Source: Geobacillus stearothermophilus ATCC 12980
GTDB taxonomy: Bacteria > Bacillota > Bacilli > Bacillales > Anoxybacillaceae
NCBI RefSeq assembly: GCF_030369615.1
Contig: NZ_CP128494.1
Coordinates: 2,189,501-2,253,500 of the forward strand
Direction: 5' to 3'
DNA length: 64,000 nt
Positions 56,397 to 64,000 of this stretch are shown here, piece after piece (within the stretch, counting starts at the first letter, position 1; every line of letters starts with the position of its first letter). Both the position numbers and the translations under genes were made by a program. Under the pieces are notes generated by a model. That model did no database searches and was not told where the DNA came from. It saw nothing but the letters and a program-made list of their open reading frames with translations.

Positions 56397-57456
56397 GTTG
56401 CTCCTGCCAAAAGCGGTACGCTTTTCCGTTCCAATAAAAAAACATCGACGCCGCCCCGCCGGCGCGGACGAGCCGGCGCGCCAGCCGGTGCAGACCGCGT
56501 TGCTTTTTCACCTTGGCATCCGACAAATACAACCCAAGAAGCCCTCGGTGAATAAGGCGGTGAAACTGGCTGTGCGGAAGGGCGCCGACATGGCGGTCGG
56601 CCTCTTCGATGAAATGGCAAAGCCGCTCAAGCATCACCGTTTCATTCGGATAGTAAAAGCAAAAATTCAAATCGCCGCCGGCTCGATCTTCCTCTTGATC
56701 GATCAAATAGTCGAGCAAAATGTGCAGCCCTTGAATGTATGGAAAATAACCGTCGCGCACTTGTCTCGCCATCTCCGGCGGCAGCGATTCGCCAAACGCA
56801 TAGGCGACGAGGCAGAAAATACCGAGCGTCGAACCGGAGCAGGCGGAAAACTCATACCACTCCATCGGCGGCAAGGCGTCTTTGTATTGCGCGAACCATT
56901 TCTCCAGCCGCGGCACCCGCTCGCTCGCTTCGACATGTTTATGCACTTGCAAGTCGCAATAATATCCGGCCAATTCATGCAAAAATGGGGCGATCGTCTC
57001 ATAATGGCGCACCGTCTCGAGCACCTCTTGGCACGTGCGGACAAGCGCCGGCAAATAGCCGCCGTCTTCCTGTTCGCGGCGATGTCGGTAATAGTTCGAC
57101 GGCTCGGCGCCGATTGTCAACGCGTCCGGCATCGAATCGTGCAAGGCGCGAAAGTCGAGCGGATCGAGCGAGGTGCTGCGGTCGCACAAATTATCCAAAT
57201 AATCGCTGATCGTCTGGTAAGCCACGATAAAGCGGATGCAATCCTCCATGTTTTCTCCGGCCAAAAGCGCCAAAATGGAGCCGCCTTCGCAATGGAACGT
57301 TTTCGACGCGATGCTCGCCAAGGCCTGGCGCCGAAGCTCCGGGTCGGGAATGCGCTCGGCCTGGCGCCGCCAATAGGCAAGCTCGCGGTGGACAAGCGGA
57401 AGCACGTCACGATACACCATTTTCATCAAGGCGATGGGGTTTTTCGGAATGTTCAA
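56374..57456 (-). CDS. ytpB: Tetraprenyl-beta-curcumene synthase YtpB
   Basis: Large terpene synthase that cyclises tetraprenyl diphosphate to a sesquarterpene precursor used in heat-resistant spores of Bacillus. The start is TTG at 57456 (LNIPKNPIALMKMVYRD), after GAGGTG; the reading frame stays open 89 codons further upstream. 360 residues. Key blocks: ASKTFHCEGGSILALLAGEN, YQTISDYLDNLCDRSTSLDP with the DYLDNLCD aspartates, EQEDGGYLPALVRTCQ, and GLHILLDYLIDQEEDRAGGDLN. All in the C-terminal two thirds are intact. Confidence 0.9.
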   Translation of the reverse strand: MNIPKNPIALMKMVYRDVLPLVHRELAYWRRQAERIPDPELRRQALASIASKTFHCEGGSILALLAGENMEDCIRFIVAYQTISDYLDNLCDRSTSLDPLDFRALHDSMPDALTIGAEPSNYYRHRREQEDGGYLPALVRTCQEVLETVRHYETIAPFLHELAGYYCDLQVHKHVEASERVPRLEKWFAQYKDALPPMEWYEFSACSGSTLGIFCLVAYAFGESLPPEMARQVRDGYFPYIQGLHILLDYLIDQEEDRAGGDLNFCFYYPNETVMLERLCHFIEEADRHVGALPHSQFHRLIHRGLLGLYLSDAKVKKQRGLHRLARRLVRAGGAASMFFYWNGKAYRFWQEQQKRLSFS

Positions 57457-57821
57457 TCGGTTCACCTCAGGTGCAAACACCATGGTCTCGTCTCCTAGCA
57501 TTTCCATCTTATCGGCAACCAAAATTGTTTCGCGTCTGAACAGCTTGCGATCTCGTCTTCCAGTATTGCCATCAATGCGGCCGGGGCAAATCATAAAAGG
57601 GTTGGCGACGGAATGAAAAAGCCGCTCAACAACGGTTCTTCTCACGTTGAGAAGCTTTGTGAAATCGGATCTTCTTCCCCGATCCCAACCACTCATCGGG
57701 CGAAACGAAACGTTTTTCACCAATCCCGATTAGGCGCGCTCGCTTTCGTTGGCGATTTGGACGCAGCGTTGTACAATACATGGTGAACGATCGATTTTGC
57801 AACAGAAAGGAACGAACGCCC

Positions 57822-58370
57822 ATGATTTACCCATACAAAGGCAAAACGCCGCAAATTGCCGCCTCCGCCTTTATCGCCGACTATGTGACGATCACCGGCG
57901 ATGTCGTGATCGGCGAAGAGACAAGCATTTGGTTCAATACCGTCATTCGCGGCGATGTGGCACCAACGGTGATTGGCAACCGGGTCAATATTCAAGATAA
58001 CTCAATTTTGCATCAAAGTCCAAACAATCCGCTTATCATTGAGGACGGGGTGACGGTCGGCCATCAAGTCATTTTGCACAGCGCCATCGTTCGCAAAAAC
58101 GCGCTCATCGGCATGGGCTCAATCATTTTGGACCGCGCGGAAATCGGGGAAGGCGCGTTTATCGGCGCCGGCAGTTTAGTGCCGCCGGGCAAAAAAATTC
58201 CACCCAACACGCTCGCCCTCGGCCGACCGGCGAAAGTCGTCCGCGAACTGACGGAAGACGATATCCGCGAAATGGAGCGCATCCGCCGCGAATATGTCGA
58301 GAAAGGGCAGTATTACAAAGCGCTGCAGCAACAGCGGACATCGTGCGCCGACAAAAAAGAGCTACCGTGA
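57822..58370 (+). CDS. ytoA: Gamma-carbonic-anhydrase-like protein YtoA
   Basis: Left-handed beta-helix hexapeptide-repeat protein, 182 residues. The metal-binding pattern of the gamma-carbonic anhydrase family is visible: RGDVAPTVIGNRVNIQDNSILHQS contains the first His, and GVTVGHQVILHSAIV the others. Start ATG 57822 after AAAGGA. The 360-base gap upstream (towards ytpB) contains no recognisable gene. The 3' end overlaps a terminator. B. subtilis ytoA is next to ytpB/A. Confidence 0.92.
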   Translation: MIYPYKGKTPQIAASAFIADYVTITGDVVIGEETSIWFNTVIRGDVAPTVIGNRVNIQDNSILHQSPNNPLIIEDGVTVGHQVILHSAIVRKNALIGMGSIILDRAEIGEGAFIGAGSLVPPGKKIPPNTLALGRPAKVVRELTEDDIREMERIRREYVEKGQYYKALQQQRTSCADKKELP

Positions 58371-58387
58371 TCAGGCAGCTCTTTTTC
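58353..58387. terminator. Terminator overlapping the end of ytoA
   Basis: AAAAAAGAGCT and AGCTCTTTTTC with a partly paired loop (CCGTGATCAGG). It is usable in both directions, for ytoA and for metK. Confidence 0.85.
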
Positions 58388-58392
58388 TTTCA

Positions 58393-59604
58393 TCACTTGT
58401 CCGCCAGCGCCAGCGCTTGTTCTCTCAGCGTCGTCGCTTTATCAGTGCGCTCCCACGGCAAGTCGATGTCCGTACGCCCAAAATGGCCGTAAGCAGCCGT
58501 CTGTTTGTAAATCGGGCGGCGCAGGTCAAGCATTTTGATGATGCCCGCCGGGCGGAGATCGAAGTTGCTGCGCACGACCTCAATCAAAATGTCTTCCGAC
58601 ACTTTGCCGGTGCCGAACGTATCAATGGAAATCGATACCGGACGGGCGACGCCGATCGCGTAGGCGAGCTGCACTTCGCATTTGTCGGCCAGTCCTGCCG
58701 CGACGATGTTTTTCGCGACATAGCGGGCCGCATACGCTGCCGAGCGGTCGACTTTCGTCGGATCTTTGCCCGAGAACGCGCCACCGCCGTGGCGGGCGTA
58801 GCCGCCGTACGTATCGACGATGATTTTGCGCCCCGTCAACCCAGCATCCCCTTGCGGACCGCCGATGACAAACCGTCCTGTCGGGTTGATGAAATAGTTC
58901 GTGTTCTCATCAAGCAGCTCCGCGGGCACGACCGGCTTGATGACCTGCTCTTTAATGTCGCGCTCGATTTGCTCTTGCGTAATTTCCGGATGGTGCTGCG
59001 CGGAAACGACGATCGTATCGACGCGCACCGGTTTGCCGTTTTCATCGTATTCGATCGTCACTTGCGTTTTCCCGTCCGGCCGCAAGTACGGCAAGACGTC
59101 CGTTTTACGCACTTCCGCCAATCGGCGCGCCAAGCGGTGCGCAAGCGAAATCGGCAGCGGCATCAATTCTTCCGTCTCATTGCAGGCGAACCCAAACATC
59201 AATCCTTGGTCGCCGGCGCCGATCGCTTCAATTTCCTCATCAGTCATCTGACCTTCGCGCGCCTCGAGCGCCCGATCCACCCCCATCGCAATGTCCGGCG
59301 ATTGTTCGTCAATCGACGTCAGCACCGCGCACGTATCAGCGTCAAATCCGTATTTGGCGCGCGTGTAGCCGATCTCCCGGATCGTATCGCGGACGATGCG
59401 CGGAATGTCCACGTATGTTGATGTCGTGATTTCCCCGCTCACGAGCACCAGCCCGGTCGTGACGCTCGTTTCGCAGGCGACGCGGGCGTTTGGATCTTTT
59501 TCCAAAATCGCATCCAAAATGGCGTCAGAAATTTGGTCGCAAATTTTATCCGGATGTCCTTCCGTCACAGACTCTGAAGTAAACAAGCGGCGTTTGGCTG
59601 ACAT
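58393..59604 (-). CDS. metK: S-adenosylmethionine synthase
   Basis: Makes SAM from methionine and ATP. 403 residues. The N-terminal [20 protein letters not shown], the loop [12 protein letters not shown] and the P-loop-like [19 protein letters not shown] are conserved. The gene is controlled by a SAM-I riboswitch in its leader. B. subtilis has asnB between ytoA and metK; that gene is missing here. Confidence 0.99.
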   Translation of the reverse strand: MSAKRRLFTSESVTEGHPDKICDQISDAILDAILEKDPNARVACETSVTTGLVLVSGEITTSTYVDIPRIVRDTIREIGYTRAKYGFDADTCAVLTSIDEQSPDIAMGVDRALEAREGQMTDEEIEAIGAGDQGLMFGFACNETEELMPLPISLAHRLARRLAEVRKTDVLPYLRPDGKTQVTIEYDENGKPVRVDTIVVSAQHHPEITQEQIERDIKEQVIKPVVPAELLDENTNYFINPTGRFVIGGPQGDAGLTGRKIIVDTYGGYARHGGGAFSGKDPTKVDRSAAYAARYVAKNIVAAGLADKCEVQLAYAIGVARPVSISIDTFGTGKVSEDILIEVVRSNFDLRPAGIIKMLDLRRPIYKQTAAYGHFGRTDIDLPWERTDKATTLREQALALADK

Positions 59605-59674
59605 TCGGTTTGTTTCCTCCTCTTGGCATGATGTGGCGACACGGAACTCATTTCCCTTTTTCCCTTCGCAATAT

Positions 59675-59848
59675 AAAAAACCTTTCCTGTAACGGCTGAG
59701 GAAAGGTCATGGCAATCGTATTGCTTCCTTTCACTCTTATCGTTCAAGGACTGCGCCTTGCCACAGGTTAGCACCATTTCACACATGTCCAGTTGTGACG
59801 GTTGCTGGGCTTCATCGGGCCTGTCCCTCCACCGGCTCGGGATAAGAG
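59675..59848 (-). ncRNA. SAM-I (S-box) riboswitch of metK
   Basis: The reverse-strand aptamer (59848-59734) has the P1 pair CTCTTATC / GATAAGAG, the conserved GAGGGACAGGCCCGATGAAGCC, written here as GGAGGGACAGGC and GATGAAGCCCAGCAACC, and GGTGCTAACCTG and GGCAAGG. The terminator stem ACCTTTCCT / AGGAAAGGT plus TTTTTT (59708-59675) follows. High SAM should stop transcription before metK. Confidence 0.97.
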
Positions 59849-59865
59849 TATCCGTTCAATGACTT

Positions 59866-59895
59866 ATCTTATCGCAACGGAATCGGCAAAGTCAA
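59866..59895 (-). promoter_or_regulatory. Sigma-A promoter of metK
   Basis: TTGACT (59895-59890) and TAAGAT (59871-59866) with an 18-base spacer, 17 bases upstream of the riboswitch. Confidence 0.65.
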
Positions 59896-59998
59896 CTATC
59901 AAAATTCATTTTTTATCATTTCCAGCCGCGAAAATTCTTTCCTCAAGGAAATCGACACATTGGGCAAAATAAAGTTTGAAAAACCCACACAATTAGTA

Positions 59999-60026
59999 TG
60001 GACTATTAATAAAAATGTGTTATACT
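59999..60026 (+). promoter_or_regulatory. Candidate promoter of pckA
   Basis: TGGACT (59999-60004) and TATACT (60021-60026), spacer 16. The region also holds the metK leader in the other direction; no clear CcpN operator or cre site was identified. Confidence 0.5.
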
Positions 60027-60066
60027 ATTTTCAAGAGTGATTACAAAAAGAAGGCGGGTTTTGAAT

Positions 60067-61653
60067 ATGGGGATCGCAAACATGACGAATAAGCTTGATT
60101 TATTGCTACAAAAACCGTACGTACATCACCAATTGTCCGTCGCCGAGCTCGTCGAGAAAGTCCTGCAACGGAACGAAGGACGGCTGACCCACACCGGAGC
60201 CGTCGCGGTGACAACCGGCAAGTACACAGGGCGGTCGCCGAAAGACAAATACATCGTCGAAGAACCGTCAACGAAGCAAACGATCGACTGGGGCGCGGTC
60301 AACCAGCCGATGTCTCCGGAGACGTTTGATAAACTGTACGACAAAGTGCTCGATTATTTAATGAAACAAGATGAACTGTTCGTCTTTAAAGGCTTTGCCG
60401 GCGCCGATCCGAAATACCGGCTGCCGATTCAAGTCGTCAACGAATTCGCCTGGCACAACTTGTTCGTCCATCAGCTGTTCATCCGCCCGAGCGCCGAGGA
60501 GCTCGCCGCGCACGAGCCGCAATTCACCGTCATTTGCGCGCCGAACTTTAAAGCCGACCCGAAGGTGGACGGGACGCGCTCGGAAGCGTTCATCATCATC
60601 TCGTTTGAACGGCGCACCGTGTTGATCGGCGGCACCGAGTATGCCGGCGAAATGAAAAAATCGATTTTCTCGGTCATGAACTATGTGCTGCCGGAACAAG
60701 GCATCCTGCCGATGCACTGCTCGGCCAACGTCGGGCAGGAAGGCGACGTCGCCCTCTTTTTCGGCTTGTCGGGAACGGGAAAAACGACGCTCTCGACCGA
60801 CCCGAACCGCCGCTTGATCGGCGATGACGAACACGGTTGGTCAAGCCGCGGCATTTTCAACATCGAAGGCGGCTGCTATGCGAAATGCATCAAGCTATCG
60901 CGCGAGAAAGAGCCGCAAATTTTTGACGCCATCGGCTTCGGCGCGGTGCTCGAAAACGTCGTTCTCGATGACGCGACGCGGGTGCCGAATTACGACGACG
61001 GCACGCTGACGGAAAACACACGCGCCGCCTACCCGCTTCAGGCGATCCAAAACATCATCGACCCGAGCGTCGCCGGCCATCCGTCCACGATCGTGTTTTT
61101 GACAGCCGATGCGTTCGGCGTCCTGCCGCCGATCAGCAAGCTGACGCGCGAACAGGCGATGTACCATTTCTTAAGCGGCTACACAAGCAAGCTCGCCGGC
61201 ACCGAACGCGGCGTCACCGAACCGGAAGCAACGTTCTCAACGTGCTTCGGCGCACCGTTTTTGCCGCGCCCGGCCGTTGAGTACGCGGAAATGCTCGGGC
61301 AAAAAATCGCCGAACACAACGTCCGCGTCTTTTTGGTCAACACCGGCTGGACAGGGGGGCCGTACGGCGTCGGAAGCCGCATGAAGCTCGCCTACACCCG
61401 GGCGATGGTGCAAGCCGCCATCGAAGGGGAGCTCGACAACGTCGAAACGGTCAAAGATCCGATTTTCGGCCTCGCCATCCCGACCCGCGTCCCGGGCGTG
61501 CCGGATGACGTCCTGCAGCCGCAAAACACATGGGCCGACAAACAAGCATACGAACAAAAAGCAAAAGAGCTAGCGCAAAAATTCCGCGCCAACTTCCAAA
61601 AATTCGCCCACATCGATCCGTCCATCGAAAAACTCGGCGGACCGCTCGTTTAA
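60067..61653 (+). CDS. pckA: ATP-dependent phosphoenolpyruvate carboxykinase
   Basis: Gluconeogenic enzyme converting oxaloacetate and ATP to PEP, CO2 and ADP. 528 residues from ATG 60067, after AAGAAGGCGGG; a TTG at 60061 is possible. Motifs: [13 protein letters not shown] (substrate site), the kinase-1 P-loop [12 protein letters not shown] near 242, the kinase-2 IGDDEHGWS, and the active-site arginine [17 protein letters not shown]. The gene is divergent from metK as in B. subtilis. Confidence 0.99.
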   Translation: MGIANMTNKLDLLLQKPYVHHQLSVAELVEKVLQRNEGRLTHTGAVAVTTGKYTGRSPKDKYIVEEPSTKQTIDWGAVNQPMSPETFDKLYDKVLDYLMKQDELFVFKGFAGADPKYRLPIQVVNEFAWHNLFVHQLFIRPSAEELAAHEPQFTVICAPNFKADPKVDGTRSEAFIIISFERRTVLIGGTEYAGEMKKSIFSVMNYVLPEQGILPMHCSANVGQEGDVALFFGLSGTGKTTLSTDPNRRLIGDDEHGWSSRGIFNIEGGCYAKCIKLSREKEPQIFDAIGFGAVLENVVLDDATRVPNYDDGTLTENTRAAYPLQAIQNIIDPSVAGHPSTIVFLTADAFGVLPPISKLTREQAMYHFLSGYTSKLAGTERGVTEPEATFSTCFGAPFLPRPAVEYAEMLGQKIAEHNVRVFLVNTGWTGGPYGVGSRMKLAYTRAMVQAAIEGELDNVETVKDPIFGLAIPTRVPGVPDDVLQPQNTWADKQAYEQKAKELAQKFRANFQKFAHIDPSIEKLGGPLV

Positions 61654-61661
61654 CAAGAACC

Positions 61662-61700
61662 CAGCCGGACAGGGAGCCGTTCCCTGTCCGGCTGTTTTTT
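61662..61700 (+). terminator. Intrinsic terminator after pckA
   Basis: CAGCCGGACAGGGA / TCCCTGTCCGGCTG with a five-base loop followed by TTTTTT. Confidence 0.95.
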
Positions 61701-61777
61701 CGAACGCATAAAATGATTGTCGTCGATCCCCCGGGATTTTTGCACGATTGGAGGTCGACGACAATGCGAAGGCGGGT

Positions 61778-62728
61778 TTACTTCTTCAGCTGTTCAATCT
61801 TTTCCGCCGGCAGCCCGGTCAGCTCGTGGATCGTGTCGACATCGTACCCTTTCGCCAACATTTTCTTCGCGATGTCGATTTTCCCTTCCTCGATCCCTTT
61901 TTGACGTCCCTGTTCAATCCCTTGCTTCATCCCTTGCTTTATTCCTTGTTTCAACCCTTGTTCAATTCCTTGTTTGACTCCTTGTTGAATGCCTTTCTCG
62001 ATTCCCCGCTGTTCGTATGAGATGATGAGCTCCATCACTTGTTTCGCTTCCTTCGTCTCCATTTGGCTCACCTCGTTTCGCAGTTGGATTTCCTCCGCTT
62101 CGGACAACCACAAATATGTTTCAAAAAACCCAAACAACAGCCGCTGCTTCGCCTCATCGAGCTCGAGGCGGACTAGCATGCGCAAAAACTCCTTTTTCAC
62201 TTCCACCTTCTCGCTTTCATTATACCCCATTTTGCTTAACAAGGCGGCGGCAACCGGATTGTCACGGCGGATGTACTCGCGCCACGGCAGTTTGTGCAGT
62301 TCCACCGTCAGAAAGCGGAAGTCAAGAACCATCAAAAATGGAAATTGAATCATCAATGAGGAAGGTTCGTCGTGGCGTTCGTCGTAGCTGAAGATGGCAA
62401 TCGGGAGGATGCGGCGGCGGTGTTTTTGAAACAAGCGGCTGAAGTAGAGGAACATTCGCTCGGGGAACGTCCGCTGTTTATAGCTTTGATGTTCGACGTG
62501 AACGATGACGAGCCCGTCTTCCCCTTTTACCTTTGTTTCGACCAACAAGTCGACGCGGTGCTTCTCCCCGGCTGTCACGTCGGTGAACAGCTCTTCGGAG
62601 AGGAAAGAGAGATGGTGAACGTCGATGTGCTCGTACACGTCAGGAAAGAAAAGAAGCAAAAAGTCTTCGAAAAACGTCGACAGCAGCTCCTTGAACAACC
62701 GGTCGTGATCGATTCGCTGTTTGGCCAC
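61778..62728 (-). CDS. Rpn-family PD-(D/E)XK nuclease/transposase-like protein
   Basis: 316-residue Rpn/YhgA-like protein (PD-(D/E)XK fold, recombination-promoting nuclease). Candidate catalytic residues: HRVDLLVET near 58, and the VIVHVEHQSYKQR motif near 75 with E and Q of the family. The C-terminal region 242-283 is a four-residue-period repeat (KGIQQG, KQGIEQG, KQGMKQG...), then an UBA/CUE-like ending GLPAEKIEQLKK. The start is GTG 62728 after AAGGAGGG. Such genes are usually accessory; it interrupts the pckA-ytmB order of B. subtilis. Confidence 0.8.
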   Translation of the reverse strand: MAKQRIDHDRLFKELLSTFFEDFLLLFFPDVYEHIDVHHLSFLSEELFTDVTAGEKHRVDLLVETKVKGEDGLVIVHVEHQSYKQRTFPERMFLYFSRLFQKHRRRILPIAIFSYDERHDEPSSLMIQFPFLMVLDFRFLTVELHKLPWREYIRRDNPVAAALLSKMGYNESEKVEVKKEFLRMLVRLELDEAKQRLLFGFFETYLWLSEAEEIQLRNEVSQMETKEAKQVMELIISYEQRGIEKGIQQGVKQGIEQGLKQGIKQGMKQGIEQGRQKGIEEGKIDIAKKMLAKGYDVDTIHELTGLPAEKIEQLKK

Positions 62729-62871
62729 GTTTTCCCTCCTTGCGATATCAAATACATTGCATCCTATTCGCTTTCTTCCGGCCCAACTCCTGCTTTTCCC
62801 CGAACTTTTTCATCCGTTTCGCTGTTACGGCCGGAATCGGGGCAAGCGGCCTAGTTTTCCCTCGCTTCCAA

Positions 62872-62908
62872 AACAGGGAGCGCAAACCGTTCTTCCGTTT
62901 GCGCTCCC
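62872..62908 (-). terminator. Terminator-like hairpin after ytmB
   Basis: GGGAGCGCAAAC and its perfect complement, nine-base loop, followed on the reverse strand by TGTTTTGG. It ends the ytmA-ytmB unit. The 230 bases between the Rpn gene start and ytmB contain nothing else. Confidence 0.75.
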
Positions 62909-62961
62909 ATTCCCCGCTTAGTCGGCCGCCCCATTCGGTGCGGCTCCGCGGTCTCCCGCAT

Positions 62962-63204
62962 TCAATTCGTCGAATACAGGCTGACGAGCTCGTACGTCAC
63001 CGTCGTCCGGTTGTCTTCCCACTCGAGCTTTTTCACGACCGCGATGCCGCTCGCTTCGCTTTGTACGGTCCGGCGCACTTCAAGCGGCACGTCGAGCGGA
63101 TACAAACGGTATCCGTCTTTTTCCAGCACAAACACATTTCCTTGGACGCGCTGTTCCTTCCCTTTGGTCACAATGACCGTCTGCACTTCCATCGGCATGC
63201 CCAT
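62962..63204 (-). CDS. ytmB: DUF2584 protein YtmB
   Basis: 80-residue conserved protein (MGMPMEVQTVIVTKGKEQRV), all-beta by its alternating pattern, unknown function. AAGGAGG lies about ten bases before the ATG. It follows ytmA by 68 bases on the same strand and is next to pckA in B. subtilis, from which it is here separated by the Rpn-family gene. Confidence 0.85.
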   Translation of the reverse strand: MGMPMEVQTVIVTKGKEQRVQGNVFVLEKDGYRLYPLDVPLEVRRTVQSEASGIAVVKKLEWEDNRTTVTYELVSLYSTN

Positions 63205-63272
63205 ATGATTTCAACCTCCTTGGCTGCCCATCGATTCGTTGGCGGCCGCGCCGCCTTTCTACTCGTATCGTA

Positions 63273-64000
63273 TCACACCGTCGGCTGTTGTTTCATCCAT
63301 TGTGTAAGCCTTTGCACCGTCTTGCGGTTGGCTGGCGGCGGAAAATAGTGGGTGAACGTGGGGAAGTACCATGCGGTCACCGGTTTTCCGAGCTGCTTCA
63401 ACCGCCGTTCCAGCCGCCAAGCGTGCTCAATCGATACGTTCTCATCACGTCCGCCGTGGATGATGAGCACCGGGGCCTTGAGCCGCTCCAAATGGTAGAG
63501 CGGCGTGCGGTGCCGATAGCGCTCTGGGCATTTGTTCGGCGTCCCGCCGATGACGCGCTTCATCATCCGCCGCAAGTCTGGCCTCTCTTGATACGTAAGC
63601 GCCATATCGGTCACCCCTCCCCAAACTGCGACTGAACAGACGTTTTCCGCCATAAGGGCGGCATGAAGCGCCATCGCCCCGCCGCGCGAGAAGCCGAACA
63701 GATGGACGCGCCCCGGGTGGACGAGCGGGTGGCGGCGAAGAAGCTCAAACCCGGCAAATGCGTCATAGCGATCGTCGCCGGCGAAATCTTCGTTCCCTTC
63801 CCCGCCTCCGTTGCCGCGGTAAAGCGGGGCGAAGACGGCAAATCCGCGCGACGCGAACTCGATGAGGCGCGGCACTCGCACCTGCCCGACGTTTTTGATC
63901 CCGCCACGCAAATATAAAAACCCGTCGTACACGCCGTTTCCTTTCGGCGCCGCGAAAAACCCTTTCACCTTCAGCCCTTGGGACATATAGGTGACAACGA
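63273..64000 (-). CDS. ytmA: Alpha/beta hydrolase YtmA (5' end beyond window)
   Basis: Dienelactone-hydrolase/S9-peptidase-like serine hydrolase. The visible part has the nucleophile elbow LFGFSRGGAMALHAAL, VLIIHGGRDENVS with the catalytic Asp, and FTHYFPP with the His. A methionine at 63986 (MSQGLKVKGFFAAP) is only an internal residue: relatives have about 20 residues before it and the frame remains open to base 64000. So about 242 codons are present, and the start lies outside. Confidence 0.9.
   Translation of the reverse strand, partial: VVTYMSQGLKVKGFFAAPKGNGVYDGFLYLRGGIKNVGQVRVPRLIEFASRGFAVFAPLYRGNGGGEGNEDFAGDDRYDAFAGFELLRRHPLVHPGRVHLFGFSRGGAMALHAALMAENVCSVAVWGGVTDMALTYQERPDLRRMMKRVIGGTPNKCPERYRHRTPLYHLERLKAPVLIIHGGRDENVSIEHAWRLERRLKQLGKPVTAWYFPTFTHYFPPPANRKTVQRLTQWMKQQPTV

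Noticed and set aside
61880..62005. CRISPR-like repeats
   Set aside because: The 12-base repeats are coding, degenerate and without spacers.

Overview
The window is a block of a low-GC-lineage but GC-rich Firmicutes chromosome, and everything points to Geobacillus, most likely G. stearothermophilus or a very close relative. The tyrosyl-tRNA synthetase looks, from memory, like the classic Bacillus stearothermophilus enzyme. The thermolysin-type neutral protease has the NprT length and motifs. Gene order follows the Bacillus subtilis ackA-ytxK-tpx ... rpsD-tyrS ... ccpA-aroA-ytxJHG-murC ... metK-pckA-ytmBA region almost gene for gene. No tRNA, rRNA, CRISPR array, prophage or complete insertion sequence was seen.

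Layout. Bases 1-8.3 kb: acetate kinase (cut by the window edge), ytxK, thiol peroxidase, the spore protein ytfJ, ytfI, yteJ, signal peptide peptidase sppA, NAD kinase, an acyl-CoA synthetase and an alpha/beta spore protein with its own sigma-G promoter. 8.4-17.2 kb: the thiI/cysteine desulfurase pair, a scar of an IS200/IS605-type element, ezrA, hisJ, free-methionine-sulfoxide reductase, a diguanylate cyclase, and rpsD behind an S4 autoregulatory leader. 17.3-25.9 kb: tyrS with a T-box, a decayed penicillin-binding-protein/acuC fusion, ccpA, DAHP synthase/chorismate mutase, brxC, ytxH, ytxG and murC. 26-41 kb: sftA, ytpR, ytpQ, a DUF84 phosphatase, ytoP, ytzB, ytnP, trmB, ytzH, ytmP, a truncated pullulanase, ytlQ, thpR, a frameshifted MFS gene and pepV. 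41-46 kb: ytzE, a pseudouridine synthase, a small coiled-coil protein, a MurJ-type flippase, a flavoprotein and cse60. 46.3-49.8 kb: nprT with its regulator nprR and, between them, a short gene for an NprX-type signalling peptide. 50-64 kb: a rhodanese, leuS (T-box; frameshifted here), an MFS transporter, small proteins, a collapsed ytqA, ytqB, ytpB, ytoA, metK (SAM riboswitch), pckA, an Rpn-family nuclease, ytmB and ytmA (cut by the window edge).

The most interesting system is nprR-nprX-nprT, an RNPP-type peptide quorum-sensing cassette next to the extracellular protease it should control. The peptide gene has only 42 codons and a TTG start, so gene callers can miss it. A second theme is gene loss: relative to B. 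subtilis the stretch between tyrS and ccpA has lost acsA, acuA, acuB and motPS and kept only fragments. amyX has lost its 3' third, ytqA has an in-frame internal deletion, and two genes carry single-base homopolymer shifts. One of those is in the essential leuS, so sequencing error must be excluded there.

Regulation visible in the sequence includes two T-box leaders, a SAM-I riboswitch, an S4 leader, a sigma-G promoter, several sigma-A promoters and many intrinsic terminators. Several of the terminators overlap the last codons of genes.
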